From contig NZ_CP054491.1 of NCBI RefSeq assembly GCF_013343005.1, positions 1,346,501 through 1,410,500 on the forward strand: a stretch of DNA of 64,000 bases, read 5' to 3'. The notes beneath the pieces are model-generated. The model saw only the letters and a program-made list of their open reading frames with translations, was not told the DNA's origin and did not search any database. The stretch is from Candidatus Reidiella endopervernicosa (GTDB lineage Bacteria > Pseudomonadota > Gammaproteobacteria > GCF-013343005). Made by a program: the position numbers and the translations under genes. This document shows positions 1 to 8,298 of this stretch, one piece after another; within the stretch, counting starts at the first letter, position 1; every line of letters begins with the position of its first letter.

Positions 1-486
1 TACATCGGCGCTTTACCGATAAGCCCTCTCATTGTTACGTGCTCCTTTTGACTCGGCAAAGAGCAGCACTTGCCAGCCAGCTCTTTTGGTACAACCTCAA
101 ATTTCACATTATTAACAACCACGGCCTTCTCTGTTTGTTGTGAGATGGCGGAATCGATCGCATCAGCGAGCTTCAAAGCATCGGCCTTATCTCCCGCTTG
201 AGCGCCGAGTCTCGCGAACTCCATACAGAGCATCATGCCTTGCAGTGCTTCATCCGAACTCTGAAGACCTAAAACAATTCCAGCCACATCGTTGCTCACC
301 GTTATGAAGGTTTTCTTCAGGCTCGTGTTGGCGCTCCAGCTATCCCGCTTTCGGACTCCGTCCACGACTTCACCTGAAAGATTCCGGTGTTCTCGGCAAT
401 CTCCCGTTTGATGTGCTCTGGATCGTAGTTGGCGACTGATGCGGCTGAAAACACAGTATGATGAGTAGGCGAATAGCGTGCGACAT
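1..486 (-). pseudogene. Secreted protein of unknown function, left-edge partial, two frameshifts
   Basis: I do not recognise the family. Read on the minus strand, an ATG at 486-484 follows a good ribosome binding site (GGGAGAG, seven bases upstream). The first residues, MSHAIRLLIILC then FSAASVA, form a typical signal peptide, so the product should be exported. The frame must be shifted twice, once in a TTTT run near 440 and once in a GGG run near 346. Adding one base to each run gives one continuous frame to the window edge. The mature part contains NYDPEHIKREIAENTG and later DKADALKLADAIDSAI, a helical stretch. A CC pair lies near the truncated end. The true C-terminus is outside the window. 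The gene is AT-richer than the pet and dcw genes. I am fairly sure it is coding and make no functional claim. Confidence 0.5.
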
Positions 487-787
487 TATTGATCTCTCCC
501 TGTCAAAATTGATTTCCCCGAGTCTCACGACCCCTTGAATGTTTGGGATCAGAGTAAAGCCCTAATTTGCGTAGCACTGTCCAGCATGGTGAATAGCGCA
601 ACTCGATGAATGTGAGATAGCGTGGTGCGTTGGTCTGGTTGGGTTTGACATTACCTTTGTCGTCATGCTGCGCTGATCCTTGTGCGTTGTAATTCTCTTT
701 AATTCATCTGGTTTTATCTGCAAGGCGTGCGCTCTCATGAAGGCGAACTTGCCATGCTGTGTGGGCCTTGAGATGGCCTCATGCCGC
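487..787. other. Intergenic stretch, no gene seen
   Basis: Roughly 300 bases lie between the start of the left-edge secreted protein and the end of the antiporter. I see no convincing reading frame, RNA gene or hairpin terminator here. It should include the promoter of the left-edge gene. The only open frame, starting near 680 on plus, runs antisense into the antiporter and has no family resemblance. Confidence 0.4.
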
Positions 788-1914
788 CTAGTCCCTCCGC
801 AGTTTGTCGGAGACAGCGATGGGGGTCGGGTAGCGTTGTACGACGTAGTAGGAGGAGGCGATGAAGGTTAGGAGGGTGGTTGCCTGGATTAGGTAGGAGG
901 CTTCGTGGCCGATGACGCCGAGGTTCAGGGCGAGCAGGGCGATTAGGAGGGAGAATTCGCTGACCTGTCCCATGCGTACGCCGATCTCCAGGGCGCGTTC
1001 CGGCTTGTCGACGGAGTCTTTGAGCAGCCACTTGAAGATGAGCGGTTTGAAGAGCATCGAGAGGGTGGCGAGTACCAGTGCCGGGATCAGGACCTGTTCG
1101 AGGATCGGTAGCTGGAAGCCGGCGCCGAGCGAGAAGAAGAAGATGATGAGGAAGAAGTCGCGCAGCGGTTTGAGGCTCTCGGCGATGTAGAGGGCGATCG
1201 GGCTGGTGGCGAGGGTGACGCCGGCGATGAAGGCGCCGATCTCCTGTGAGAGGCCGAGCAGGGCGGCGAGTTCGGCGATGCCGAGGCACCAGCCGATGGC
1301 GGTTAGGAAGATGTACTCCTGGATCTTGTCGAAGCGGCGGATCAGTTTGATCAGTATGTAGCGTGTGAAGAGGTAGGCGAAGAGGACCAGTATCGGGAGT
1401 GCGAGCAGTAGCATTGCTAGCTCGCTGGCAGGGATGTCGCCCTTGCCGTGGACCTCCAGCGCCAGCAGGATGCCGATCGCCAGCAGGTCCTGCAGCAGCA
1501 GTACGCTGATGATGATCTCGCCCATGCGCTGGTGGTGGAGGGCGGTGGTCGGTAGCAGTTAGAGAGAGAGGTGGTGCTGGAGAAGATCAGTGCGGCGCCT
1601 ATCAGTAGCTGCTCGGCGCAGGTTAAGCAGAACATGAGCCGGCGATGCCATGCCGACGGGGCGAGATGGTGTAGGCTGATCCAGGGTGATCGGTATGCCG
1701 AGCAGGCTACGACGCAGTTCTTCGGTGGCAGGCTTGAGTTCCAGCGGCGGCAGGAAATGATGCCGATGTGAAGACTCCGGATCAGGGCAGGGTCGGTGAC
1801 CAAAGCCGAGCGCCCGCCGAAGGTTGCCAGCGGATGTAGCACCAGCGGTGCCGGCGCGTAGAGTCCACGTTGCCAGAACCGGCGGCCTCGCCCGAGATGA
1901 GAGATGGGAAGCAC
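788..1914 (-). pseudogene. CPA2-family cation/proton antiporter (KefB-like), N-terminal half frameshifted
   Basis: The intact part (1525 to 788, 245 residues) is the C-terminal half of a CPA2 monovalent cation:proton antiporter, an inner-membrane protein with about 12 helices. It shows alternating hydrophobic helices, the conserved LLLQDLLAI segment and ELAALLGLSQEIGAFIAGVTLA, followed by helices ending near YYVV. Upstream of 1525 the homologous sequence continues (LLIGAALIFSS, LLPTTALHHQR, LELKPA, LLGIPITL, VTDPALIRSL) but jumps between frames, with at least one in-frame stop near 1560. The translated cytoplasmic TrkA-N domain of full-length KefB is absent, so this is a short CPA2 form. The gene lies just downstream of the degS-like gene on the same strand. 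The damage is more than single homopolymer losses, so either true decay or poor assembly is possible. Confidence 0.7.
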
Positions 1915-1950
1915 GATCGATCTTCAGTCACGCTCGTGCTCCATTATCCG

Positions 1951-3095
1951 TTAGTCGTCGACCGGGTTGTCGGTCGAAACACCGTGGTCGGCCGCCGGGC
2001 GCGAATCCCTTCCAGCCAACGTTGTCTGCCCGGCTCGATCACAGGGACTCGCCCATGATGGTTGGTGAAACGACCATCCGCGTTGGTAATCCACGATGGG
2101 GGGTGATGATGTCACCCGGGTTGATGTCACCCTTCGCGCAGGGCGACCGGTCCAGGACTCCTGGCGATCAGCACGCCGAGTGCTCGTAGGTGTTGAGCCT
2201 TCAGCCAGTGCCGGGGTGATGTCCTGCGCCTCGATACCGACCAGCCGAGGGATTCGTGGCCAGTTTGATGTCGTATCATCACGCCGTTTTAATGTCAGAT
2301 TTGGGCAAGCCTGCCCGTGACCGCCGATTACTGAAGATGTGCGGTTTGATCCGACCAGTTGCGCCATGGGCGGCAGTGCGCCACCGGAGTGCCGGAATTG
2401 ATCGCATGGTCTGGATAAGTTCGGTGGTGTGGATGCCGGGCGGCTACGACCGGTGGCGCTGACGATGCCCATGGTAACGGTCTGGCCGACACCGAAGGGG
2501 TTGCCGATGGCCAGTACCACGTCACCGACCTCCAGTACGCGGTCGCTGCTAATGGTGATATTGGGCAGTCCTTCGAGTTGAACGTGCAGTACCGCAAGGT
2601 CGGTGTCGGGGTCTGCTCCGACCAGGGTGGCGGCGGCCGTGCGACCATCATGAAGCTGCACACGAATCTGATCGGCGTTGGCAACCACGTGGTGGTTGGT
2701 GAGGATGTGGCCCGGGACGAGATCACGCGCCAGAGCCTGGGTAGAGAAGGGTCTGCAGTTTTCGAATGCCGAGGTTCATGCAACTAGCGGCGGAATAGTG
2801 TGTTTTGAAAGTGGGAAATGGCGTTCGGTGCGACCTTGGCGGTGTTGATGTTGACCACGGCGGGCGCGGCGGCCTTGGCAGCCGTTGCGTAAGAGACCGG
2901 GCCATTGCCCAGTCCACCCATTGTTGGTGCGGCAACGGTATGCGCCGGTTGTGCTCCGCCACTCTCCTTGATCTCCACCACCTGCTGCGGGTTGTTAAGC
3001 AGGTCGGGGCGCAGGAAGACGACGACAAAGGCGGCGGCCAGTCCGATGGTGGTGAGGAGAAAGAGGTTGTTGATCAGTTTGCGTAATGAGTCCAT
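1951..3095 (-). pseudogene. degS: DegS/AlgW-type periplasmic serine protease, multiply frameshifted
   Basis: The start at 3095 gives an N-terminal membrane anchor (LFLLTTIGLAAAFVVVFL) as in DegS/AlgW, the inner-membrane protease that cleaves anti-sigma-E in the envelope stress response. Further on, the other two frames give NHHVVANAD (catalytic His), DTDLAVLHVQLEGLP (catalytic Asp), GDVVLAIGNPFGVGQTVTMG, then SGGAL (catalytic Ser region) and pieces of a PDZ domain (DITPALAEG, PGDIIT). These come in the right order for a protein of about 350-380 residues, but at least three frame changes are needed (near 2780, 2420 and 2200). The neighbour nif3 is divergent, and an algW-nif3-petABC order is known in pseudomonads. 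Whether the gene is dead or mis-assembled cannot be decided here. AlgW versus DegS naming is uncertain. Confidence 0.75.
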
Positions 3096-3158
3096 TGGGC
3101 TAACCTAGCAGGCCTTATTTAATATTGTGATGAATTGCCATCTATAATGTGGGGGAAT

Positions 3159-3917
3159 ATGGTCGAACTTCAAGAGCTGGTCCACTCTACCGATGCACTG
3201 CTTAATGTCGGCGCGTTTCAGGATTATTGCCCGAACGGTCTTCAGGTGGAAGGGCGAAGCGAAATACGCAGGCTGGTCAGCGGTGTCACCGCCTGTGCCG
3301 AGCTGCTCGATCGTGCCGTGGCGCTGAATGCCGATGCGGTGCTGGTTCATCACGGCTACTTCTGGAAGGGTGAGGGGGCTGCCATCACCGGGATCAAACG
3401 TGGACGTATCAAGCGTCTGCTCGATGCCGATATAAGCCTGCTTGCCTACCATCTTCCGCTCGATGCCCATTCGGAGTTGGGTAATAACGTGCAATTGGCA
3501 AGGCAGTTAGGTCTCGATGTTCAGGGCAGCTTTGGTGGTGGCGGTGGACCAGATCTGGCGTTGATGGGGGGTGTTGAGCAACCTCTTAGTGCCGAGGCAC
3601 TGGCCGTTCAAATTAAAGAGCGGTTAGGCCGCGCCCCGTTGCATGTCGGTAATGGCCCGGCGCTGATTCGCTCAATCGGCTGGTGTAGTGGTGCGGCACA
3701 ATCCTATATCGAACAGGCGGCGGAGCTGGGGCTCGATGCGTTTATCAGTGGCGAGATATCAGAGTCGACGGTCCATTTTGCCCGTGAAGCAGGTATTCAC
3801 TACTTCTCAGCCGGACATCACGCGACCGAAAAATATGGTGTTCAGGCGCTGGGTGAGCGTTTGGCGCAGACATATGCGATAGAACACACCTTTATCGATA
3901 TCGCTAACCCCGTGTAA
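3159..3917 (+). CDS. Nif3-like dinuclear metal-centre hexameric protein
   Basis: Member of the NIF3/YbgI/DUF34 family, cytosolic toroidal hexamers with a two-metal site. The biochemical role is still debated (a GTP cyclohydrolase I type 2 name is often propagated). From the ATG at 3159, preceded by GGGGG six bases upstream, the protein has 252 residues, close to E. coli YbgI (247). Visible metal-site residues are the VLVHHG pair (His64/His65), YHLPLDAH (His98, Asp102) and the C-terminal AGHHATEKYG motif. A longer TTG start at 3135 is less likely because it lacks a ribosome binding site. The gene is divergent from the degS-like gene, with about 60 bases between them, and precedes petABC, a conserved neighbourhood. 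The family call is firm; the function is not. Confidence 0.9.
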   Translation: MVELQELVHSTDALLNVGAFQDYCPNGLQVEGRSEIRRLVSGVTACAELLDRAVALNADAVLVHHGYFWKGEGAAITGIKRGRIKRLLDADISLLAYHLPLDAHSELGNNVQLARQLGLDVQGSFGGGGGPDLALMGGVEQPLSAEALAVQIKERLGRAPLHVGNGPALIRSIGWCSGAAQSYIEQAAELGLDAFISGEISESTVHFAREAGIHYFSAGHHATEKYGVQALGERLAQTYAIEHTFIDIANPV

Positions 3918-4007
3918 CTCAATAATATTCCAGTCAAATCTAGATTCATTCTTGACCTTTTAGTCAAGTTGTTGGATGCTATCGGGCTTTGTAAAGCCAT
4001 AGTGACA

Positions 4008-4023
4008 ATCAGAATATTCTGAT
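4008..4023. promoter_or_regulatory. 16-bp perfect palindrome upstream of petABC, candidate operator
   Basis: ATCAGAATATTCTGAT is a perfect inverted repeat with no spacer, ending 80 bases before the petA start. A second short inverted repeat (GGCTTT/AAAGCC, 3985-3998) lies just upstream. A TTGACC hexamer at 3952-3957 could be a -35 element, but no convincing -10 at normal spacing follows it. The palindrome may be a binding site for a dimeric regulator of the bc1 operon. No regulator can be named from the sequence. Confidence 0.4.
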
Positions 4024-4103
4024 GTTCTTACTGGTTTTTTGGGGGCGCGCTCCAGCTATTACGCCCCGTCACAGTTTTTATTTTGCATTCTGGGAGAGCA
4101 CGA

Positions 4104-4700
4104 ATGAGTACAGATGGCGTAGATACAAGCAGGCGCCGCTTCCTGACCGCAGCTGCCACAGTGGTGGGTGGTGTAGGTGCTGCGGCAGCGGTAGTCCCCT
4201 TCCTCGCGTCGATGAATCCGAGTGAGCGCGCGAAGGCAGCGGGTGCACCGGTTGAGGCCGATATCAGCAAACTTGAGCCGGGTCAGCGCATTACCGTTGA
4301 GTGGCGTGGCAAGCCGGTCTGGATTGTTCGTCGTACCGAGCAGAACCTGAGTGATCTGGCCTCGATCGAGAGCGTGCTACTCGATCCCAGCTCCAACAAT
4401 ACTGCGCAGCAGCCCGATTGGGCGAAGAATGAGGTGCGCTCAAGCAAGCCGGAGTATCTGGTTGTTGTTGGAATCTGTACCCACCTCGGCTGCTCACCAA
4501 CCTTCCGTCCCGAGATAGGCCCGGCACCTTTTGATCCCGATTGGAAGGGTGGTTTCTTCTGTCCCTGCCATGGTTCCAAGTTCGATCTCGCTGGCCGAGT
4601 CTTCGCTGGCGTGCCTGCACCGAAGAATCTCGAAATTCCGCCCTACACCTATCTTAGCGATAGCAAGATCATGATCGGTGTTGATCAAGGAGCAGCCTAA
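4104..4700 (+). CDS. petA: Ubiquinol-cytochrome c reductase, Rieske iron-sulfur subunit
   Basis: High-potential 2Fe-2S subunit of the bc1 complex. It takes electrons from ubiquinol at the Qo site and passes them to cytochrome c1 on the periplasmic side. The 198-residue product, from the ATG at 4104 with GGGAGAG upstream, has a Tat-type signal anchor (SRRRFL at 9-14, then a hydrophobic helix at about 15-37). The cluster motifs are CTHLGC (125-130) and CPCHG (153-157). Cys125, His127, Cys153 and His156 are the expected ligands, and Cys130/Cys155 the structural disulfide. Length is normal for the family. It is the first gene of petABC, and its TAA overlaps the petB ATG by one base, so translation is coupled. 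Confidence 0.97.
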   Translation: MSTDGVDTSRRRFLTAAATVVGGVGAAAAVVPFLASMNPSERAKAAGAPVEADISKLEPGQRITVEWRGKPVWIVRRTEQNLSDLASIESVLLDPSSNNTAQQPDWAKNEVRSSKPEYLVVVGICTHLGCSPTFRPEIGPAPFDPDWKGGFFCPCHGSKFDLAGRVFAGVPAPKNLEIPPYTYLSDSKIMIGVDQGAA

Positions 4701-5935
4701 TGAATATGCTGACTAATCTTCTGGGGTGGGTCGATGCCCGCTTCCCGCTGACCAAGATGTGGAGAGAACACCTCTCTGAATACTATGCGCCGAAGAACTT
4801 CAACTTCTGGTACTTCTTTGGTTCGCTGGCGCTGCTGGTGCTGGTTATCCAGATCGTCTCCGGCATCTTCCTGACCATGAACTACAAGCCCGACGGCGAG
4901 CTCGCCTTCGGTTCAGTCGAGTACATCATGCGTGATGTCGACTGGGGCTGGCTGATCCGTTACATCCACTCCACCGGTGCATCGGCCTTCTTCGCGGTGG
5001 TCTATCTGCATATGTTCCGTGGTCTGATGTACGGCTCCTACAAAAAGCCGCGTGAGCTGATCTGGATCTTCGGTTGCCTGATCTATCTGGCGCTGATGGC
5101 TGAGGCGTTCTTCGGTTACCTGTTGCCCTGGGGACAGATGTCCTACTGGGGTGCGCAGGTTATCGTTAACCTCTTCGCCGCCGTACCATTCGGTCTTGGT
5201 GAACCACTCTCGCTCTGGATTCGTGGTGACTTCGTCGTCTCCGATGCGACCCTGAACCGCTTCTTCGCCTTCCACGTCATCGCCGTACCGCTGGTACTGG
5301 TAGGTCTGGTTGTGGCGCACATCCTGGCGCTGCATGAGGTCGGTTCCAACAACCCTGACGGTGTAGAGATCAAGAAGCACAAGGATGCGAACGGTATTCC
5401 GCTCGATGGCATCCCCTTCCACCCCTACTACTCGGTCAAGGATATTGTCGGTGTGGTTGTCTTCCTGATGGTCTTTGCAGCGATTGTCTTCTTCGCTCCG
5501 GAGATGGGTGGCTACTTCATTGAGCATCCGAACTTTGAGCCAGCCAATCCGCTGAAGACCCCGGAGCATATTGCACCGGTCTGGTACTTCACCCCCTTCT
5601 ACGCCATGTTGCGTGCGGTACCGTCAATTGCCGGCTCTGCGTTCCCGGGTGTGGCGGTGATGGGGGCGGCGGTTGTGATTCTCTTCTTCCTGCCGTGGCT
5701 CGATCGTAGCCCAGTGAAGTCGATTCGCTACCGTGGTCTCTGTTTCAAGGTGCTGCTGTTTGTGTTTGTTGCAGACTTTGTAATGCTCGGATTCCTCGGC
5801 ATGGAGCCGACTACCGATCTCTACAAACTGCTGGCGCAGATCGGCACTGCTTACTATTTCTTCTTCTTTATCATGCTGGCGATTATTCCAATGTTTGAAA
5901 AGACCAAGCCAGTACCAGAGAGGGTGACAAAATGA
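4700..5935 (+). CDS. petB: Cytochrome b of the bc1 complex
   Basis: Integral membrane subunit carrying hemes bL and bH and both quinone sites. At 411 residues it is a full-length proteobacterial cytochrome b with eight predicted helices. The heme ligands are visible as His90/His104 in helix B and His192/His207 in helix D, with 13 and 14 residues between them. The Qo-site motif reads PVWY (293-296) in the place of the common PEWY; variants of the second residue occur in natural cytochromes b. The stop overlaps the petC start by four bases. Membership of the petABC operon and the clean frame make the call very safe. Confidence 0.97.
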   Translation: MNMLTNLLGWVDARFPLTKMWREHLSEYYAPKNFNFWYFFGSLALLVLVIQIVSGIFLTMNYKPDGELAFGSVEYIMRDVDWGWLIRYIHSTGASAFFAVVYLHMFRGLMYGSYKKPRELIWIFGCLIYLALMAEAFFGYLLPWGQMSYWGAQVIVNLFAAVPFGLGEPLSLWIRGDFVVSDATLNRFFAFHVIAVPLVLVGLVVAHILALHEVGSNNPDGVEIKKHKDANGIPLDGIPFHPYYSVKDIVGVVVFLMVFAAIVFFAPEMGGYFIEHPNFEPANPLKTPEHIAPVWYFTPFYAMLRAVPSIAGSAFPGVAVMGAAVVILFFLPWLDRSPVKSIRYRGLCFKVLLFVFVADFVMLGFLGMEPTTDLYKLLAQIGTAYYFFFFIMLAIIPMFEKTKPVPERVTK

Positions 5936-6585
5936 GAAAGTTTATCGTAGCAATGTTGTTTGCCGTGCTGCCTGGCGTGGCGCTTGCCGCCGGTGGTGGT
6001 GTGCATCTCGACAAGGCGAATATCGACCCTAGCGATAACGCCTCACTGCAGAATGGCGCCAAGCTGTTCGTTAACTACTGCCTGAGCTGCCACTCGGCCA
6101 AGTACCAGCGTTACAACCGTATGGGTAGCGATCTGGGTCTGAGCGATGAGCAGGTGAAGGGTAGTCTGATGTTCGCCTCTGAGAAGGTGGGCGATACGAT
6201 GACCATCGCAATGTCCGATGCGGATGCCGAGAAGTGGTTCGGTGCACCGCCACCGGATCTCTCGGTTATCTCGCGTGCCCGCGGTGTTGATTGGCTCTAC
6301 ACCTATCTGCGTACCTTCCATGAAGATGCCAACCGTCCCTTCGGTGTGAATAATACGGTGTTCAAGGATGTCGGTATGCCACACGTACTTGCCGAGCTGC
6401 AGGATAATATGGGTCCGGCCGAGTATGATGGTCAGGTCCGCGATCTGGTAAACTACCTCGCCTATATGGGTGATCCGGTGAAGCTGGAGCGTGAGCGTCT
6501 CGGGATCTGGGTGCTGCTGTTCCTGGCAGTTCTCTTTGTCGTGACCTATGCGCTGAAGAAAGAGTACTGGAAAGACATACATTAA
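5932..6585 (+). CDS. petC: Cytochrome c1
   Basis: Membrane-anchored c-type heme subunit of the bc1 complex, which delivers electrons to soluble cytochrome c. The 217-residue protein has a Sec signal (hydrophobic residues 4-19, cleavage near ALAA-GG), a heme c site CLSCH (Cys50, Cys53, His54), the GAPPPDLS segment typical of c1, and a C-terminal anchor helix (about 190-208, GIWVLLFLAVLFVVTYAL) followed by a basic tail. A likely Met ligand lies in the DVGMPHVL segment. It overlaps petB by ATGA and is followed by a strong hairpin, so it closes the operon. Confidence 0.97.
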   Translation: MRKFIVAMLFAVLPGVALAAGGGVHLDKANIDPSDNASLQNGAKLFVNYCLSCHSAKYQRYNRMGSDLGLSDEQVKGSLMFASEKVGDTMTIAMSDADAEKWFGAPPPDLSVISRARGVDWLYTYLRTFHEDANRPFGVNNTVFKDVGMPHVLAELQDNMGPAEYDGQVRDLVNYLAYMGDPVKLERERLGIWVLLFLAVLFVVTYALKKEYWKDIH

Positions 6586-6601
6586 TAGCAGTTGCCGCGT
6601 G

Positions 6602-6640
6602 CGCCCCGGTGGTCTCTGGCCACCGGGGCGTCGTTGTTCC
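6602..6640 (+). terminator. Terminator after petC
   Basis: A perfect 11-bp stem, CGCCCCGGTGG pairing with CCACCGGGGCG, encloses a seven-base loop and is followed by TCGTTGTT. The T tract is weak, but stem strength and position between petC and sspA support a rho-independent terminator. Confidence 0.7.
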
Positions 6641-6668
6641 ATAACAAGAGAGAAGTGGGAGAGTATTG

Positions 6669-7295
6669 ATGGCAGTAATGGCGAATAGACGTTCGGTAAT
6701 GACGCTGTTTTCGGATCCGACCTGTGCCTACAGCCACCAGACACGAATGGTGCTGATGGAGAAGGGTATTACGGTCGATATCATCAGCATCGATCCGGAC
6801 AACAAGCCCGAAGATCTGCTCGATCTCAACCCCTACAACACGGTTCCTACTCTGGTCGATCGTGATCTGATGCTCTACAACGCGCATATCATCATGGAGT
6901 ACCTTGATGAGCGTTTCCCCCACCCGCCGCTGATGCCGGTTGATCCGGTCTCACGTGCCCGTGCTCGTCTGGCGCTCTATCGCATCGATGAGGACTGGTT
7001 CAGGCTGCTCGATGAGATTGAGAGTAAGACCGAGAAGCAGTCGGCCAAGGAGCGTAAGGCACTGCGTGAAAGCCTCATCTCCAGTGCTGAGCTATTTGCG
7101 GCCAAGCCGTTTTTCCTCAGCGATGAGTTCTCTCTAATGGATTGCGCCATCGCACCGCTGTTGTGGCGCCTGCCACACCTCGGTATCGAGCTGCCTGCGC
7201 AGGCCAAGGCGGTAATTGACTATGCGGATCGTATCTTTGCTCGCGAATCGTTCCAGGAGAGCCTGACCGAGGGTGAGCGGGAGATGCGTGAGTAG
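6669..7295 (+). CDS. sspA: Stringent starvation protein A
   Basis: SspA is an RNA-polymerase-associated protein with a glutathione-S-transferase fold that adjusts transcription under starvation and acid stress. The 208-residue product starts at the ATG at 6669, behind GGGAGA. It begins with a thioredoxin-like domain (MTLFSDPTCAYSHQ, where the GST catalytic residue is not conserved as in true GSTs) containing NPYNTVPTLVDRD and LYNAHIIMEYLDERFPHPPLMP, the last being the surface SspA uses on polymerase. An all-helical C-terminal domain follows (about 90-208). It lies directly after the bc1 operon and before sspB, the usual order in pseudomonads and relatives. A second in-frame ATG four codons on is possible. 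Confidence 0.95.
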   Translation: MAVMANRRSVMTLFSDPTCAYSHQTRMVLMEKGITVDIISIDPDNKPEDLLDLNPYNTVPTLVDRDLMLYNAHIIMEYLDERFPHPPLMPVDPVSRARARLALYRIDEDWFRLLDEIESKTEKQSAKERKALRESLISSAELFAAKPFFLSDEFSLMDCAIAPLLWRLPHLGIELPAQAKAVIDYADRIFARESFQESLTEGEREMRE

Positions 7296-7324
7296 TAGCG
7301 TTTTCGCTGCGCTCTATTCCGTCT

Positions 7325-7711
7325 ATGACATCAAGTCGCCCCTATCTGATTCGTGCACTCTACGAGTGGATCAGCGATAACGACTGCACCCCTTATCTTC
7401 TGGTCAACTCAGAGTTTGACGAGGTAGTGGTGCCGACCGAGTATATTGAGGACGGTAAGATCGTGCTCAATATCTCAATGGGTGCGGTATCCGGGCTTGA
7501 GCTCGGCGATGAGGTGATCAGTTTCAGTGCACGTTTTAGTGGTAAATCGAACGATATCTTTGTGCCGATCGGTTCGGTGCTGGCGCTCTACGCCCGTGAG
7601 AACGGGCAGGGCATGATGTTTGCGGAAGAGGAGGATGGAACTGAGCCTCCCGATGACGATAGTCCCACCGATACCCCCCCAACTCGCCCCTCTCTAAGGG
7701 TGGTTAAATAG
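7325..7711 (+). CDS. sspB: SspB, ClpXP specificity adaptor
   Basis: SspB delivers ssrA-tagged and some other substrates to the ClpXP protease. The 128-residue protein has the N-terminal substrate-binding fold (RPYLIRALYEWISDN, then YLLVNSEFDEVVVP and an ARFSGKSNDIFVPIGSVLALYARENGQGM region). After an acidic proline-rich linker (EEEDGTEPPDDDS) comes the short C-terminal ClpX-tethering peptide RPSLRVVK, which matches the conserved XB motif. It lies 29 bases after sspA, so the two are probably cotranscribed. A small GNRA hairpin (7720-7733, GTAGC/GCTAC) follows but lacks a T tract. Confidence 0.95.
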   Translation: MTSSRPYLIRALYEWISDNDCTPYLLVNSEFDEVVVPTEYIEDGKIVLNISMGAVSGLELGDEVISFSARFSGKSNDIFVPIGSVLALYARENGQGMMFAEEEDGTEPPDDDSPTDTPPTRPSLRVVK

Positions 7712-7803
7712 TTAATTCTGTAGCGAAAGCTACCGCTGTTCGCTTTCTATATGGTTTCTTGCAATGGCTATACTTGGCCATAATTCGGTGAGGAGCTTAC
7801 TCG

Positions 7804-8298
7804 ATGATTGAAGTCGTTCAGGGCGACATTACCCAACTTAGGGTCGATGTGATTGTGAACGCCGCCAATAGTGGCTTGTTGGGCGGTGGTGGTGTGGATG
7901 GAGCAATTCACCGTGCCGCAGGCCCGCAGCTGCTTGAAGTGTGTCGCCTACTGGGTGGCTGTGCGACGGGTGAGGCGAAGCTTACCCCCGGCTTCGATCT
8001 GCCGGCGCGTTATGTGATCCACACGGTTGGACCGGTTTGGCGCGGAGGCGGTGCGGGTGAGCAGGCGTTGTTGGCCTCCTGCTATCAAAACTCATTCAAG
8101 CTAGCGCTTAGGCAGGGATTAACAACGATCGCCTTTCCATCCATCAGTACGGGTGTCTACGGTTATCCGAAGCAGGCGGCCGCTGAGGTGGCCGTTGCGG
8201 TGATGCGTGATTTCACGACGCAGTTCGAGTCGATTATTGCCTGCTGTTTCAGTGTTGACGATGCTGAGCGTTACCGCAGGCTACTCGCCGCTGTCTGA
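7804..8298 (+). CDS. Macro-domain O-acetyl-ADP-ribose deacetylase (YmdB type)
   Basis: Single macro domain, 164 residues, matching YmdB length (177). These cytosolic enzymes hydrolyse O-acetyl-ADP-ribose and some remove ADP-ribose from proteins. The conserved stretches are all visible: [17 protein letters not shown] at 6-22 (Asp and Asn of the ADP-ribose pocket), [16 protein letters not shown] at 25-40 (catalytic loop with Asp), [29 protein letters not shown] and [12 protein letters not shown]. The start ATG at 7804 is preceded by GGAG. Its 3' end overlaps by 18 bases, tail to tail, with the GlcD-like gene on the other strand. No cognate ADP-ribosyltransferase is seen nearby, so a role in a toxin pair is not supported. 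Confidence 0.93.
   Translation: MIEVVQGDITQLRVDVIVNAANSGLLGGGGVDGAIHRAAGPQLLEVCRLLGGCATGEAKLTPGFDLPARYVIHTVGPVWRGGGAGEQALLASCYQNSFKLALRQGLTTIAFPSISTGVYGYPKQAAAEVAVAVMRDFTTQFESIIACCFSVDDAERYRRLLAAV

Noticed and set aside
4913-5569. 218-codon open frame on minus inside petB
   Set aside because: Shadow of cytochrome b. No start signal and composition unlike the real proteins here.
7804-8298. Macro-domain gene as antitoxin of an ADP-ribosylation system
   Set aside because: No ADP-ribosyltransferase or other toxin-like gene adjoins it; it looks like the housekeeping YmdB type.
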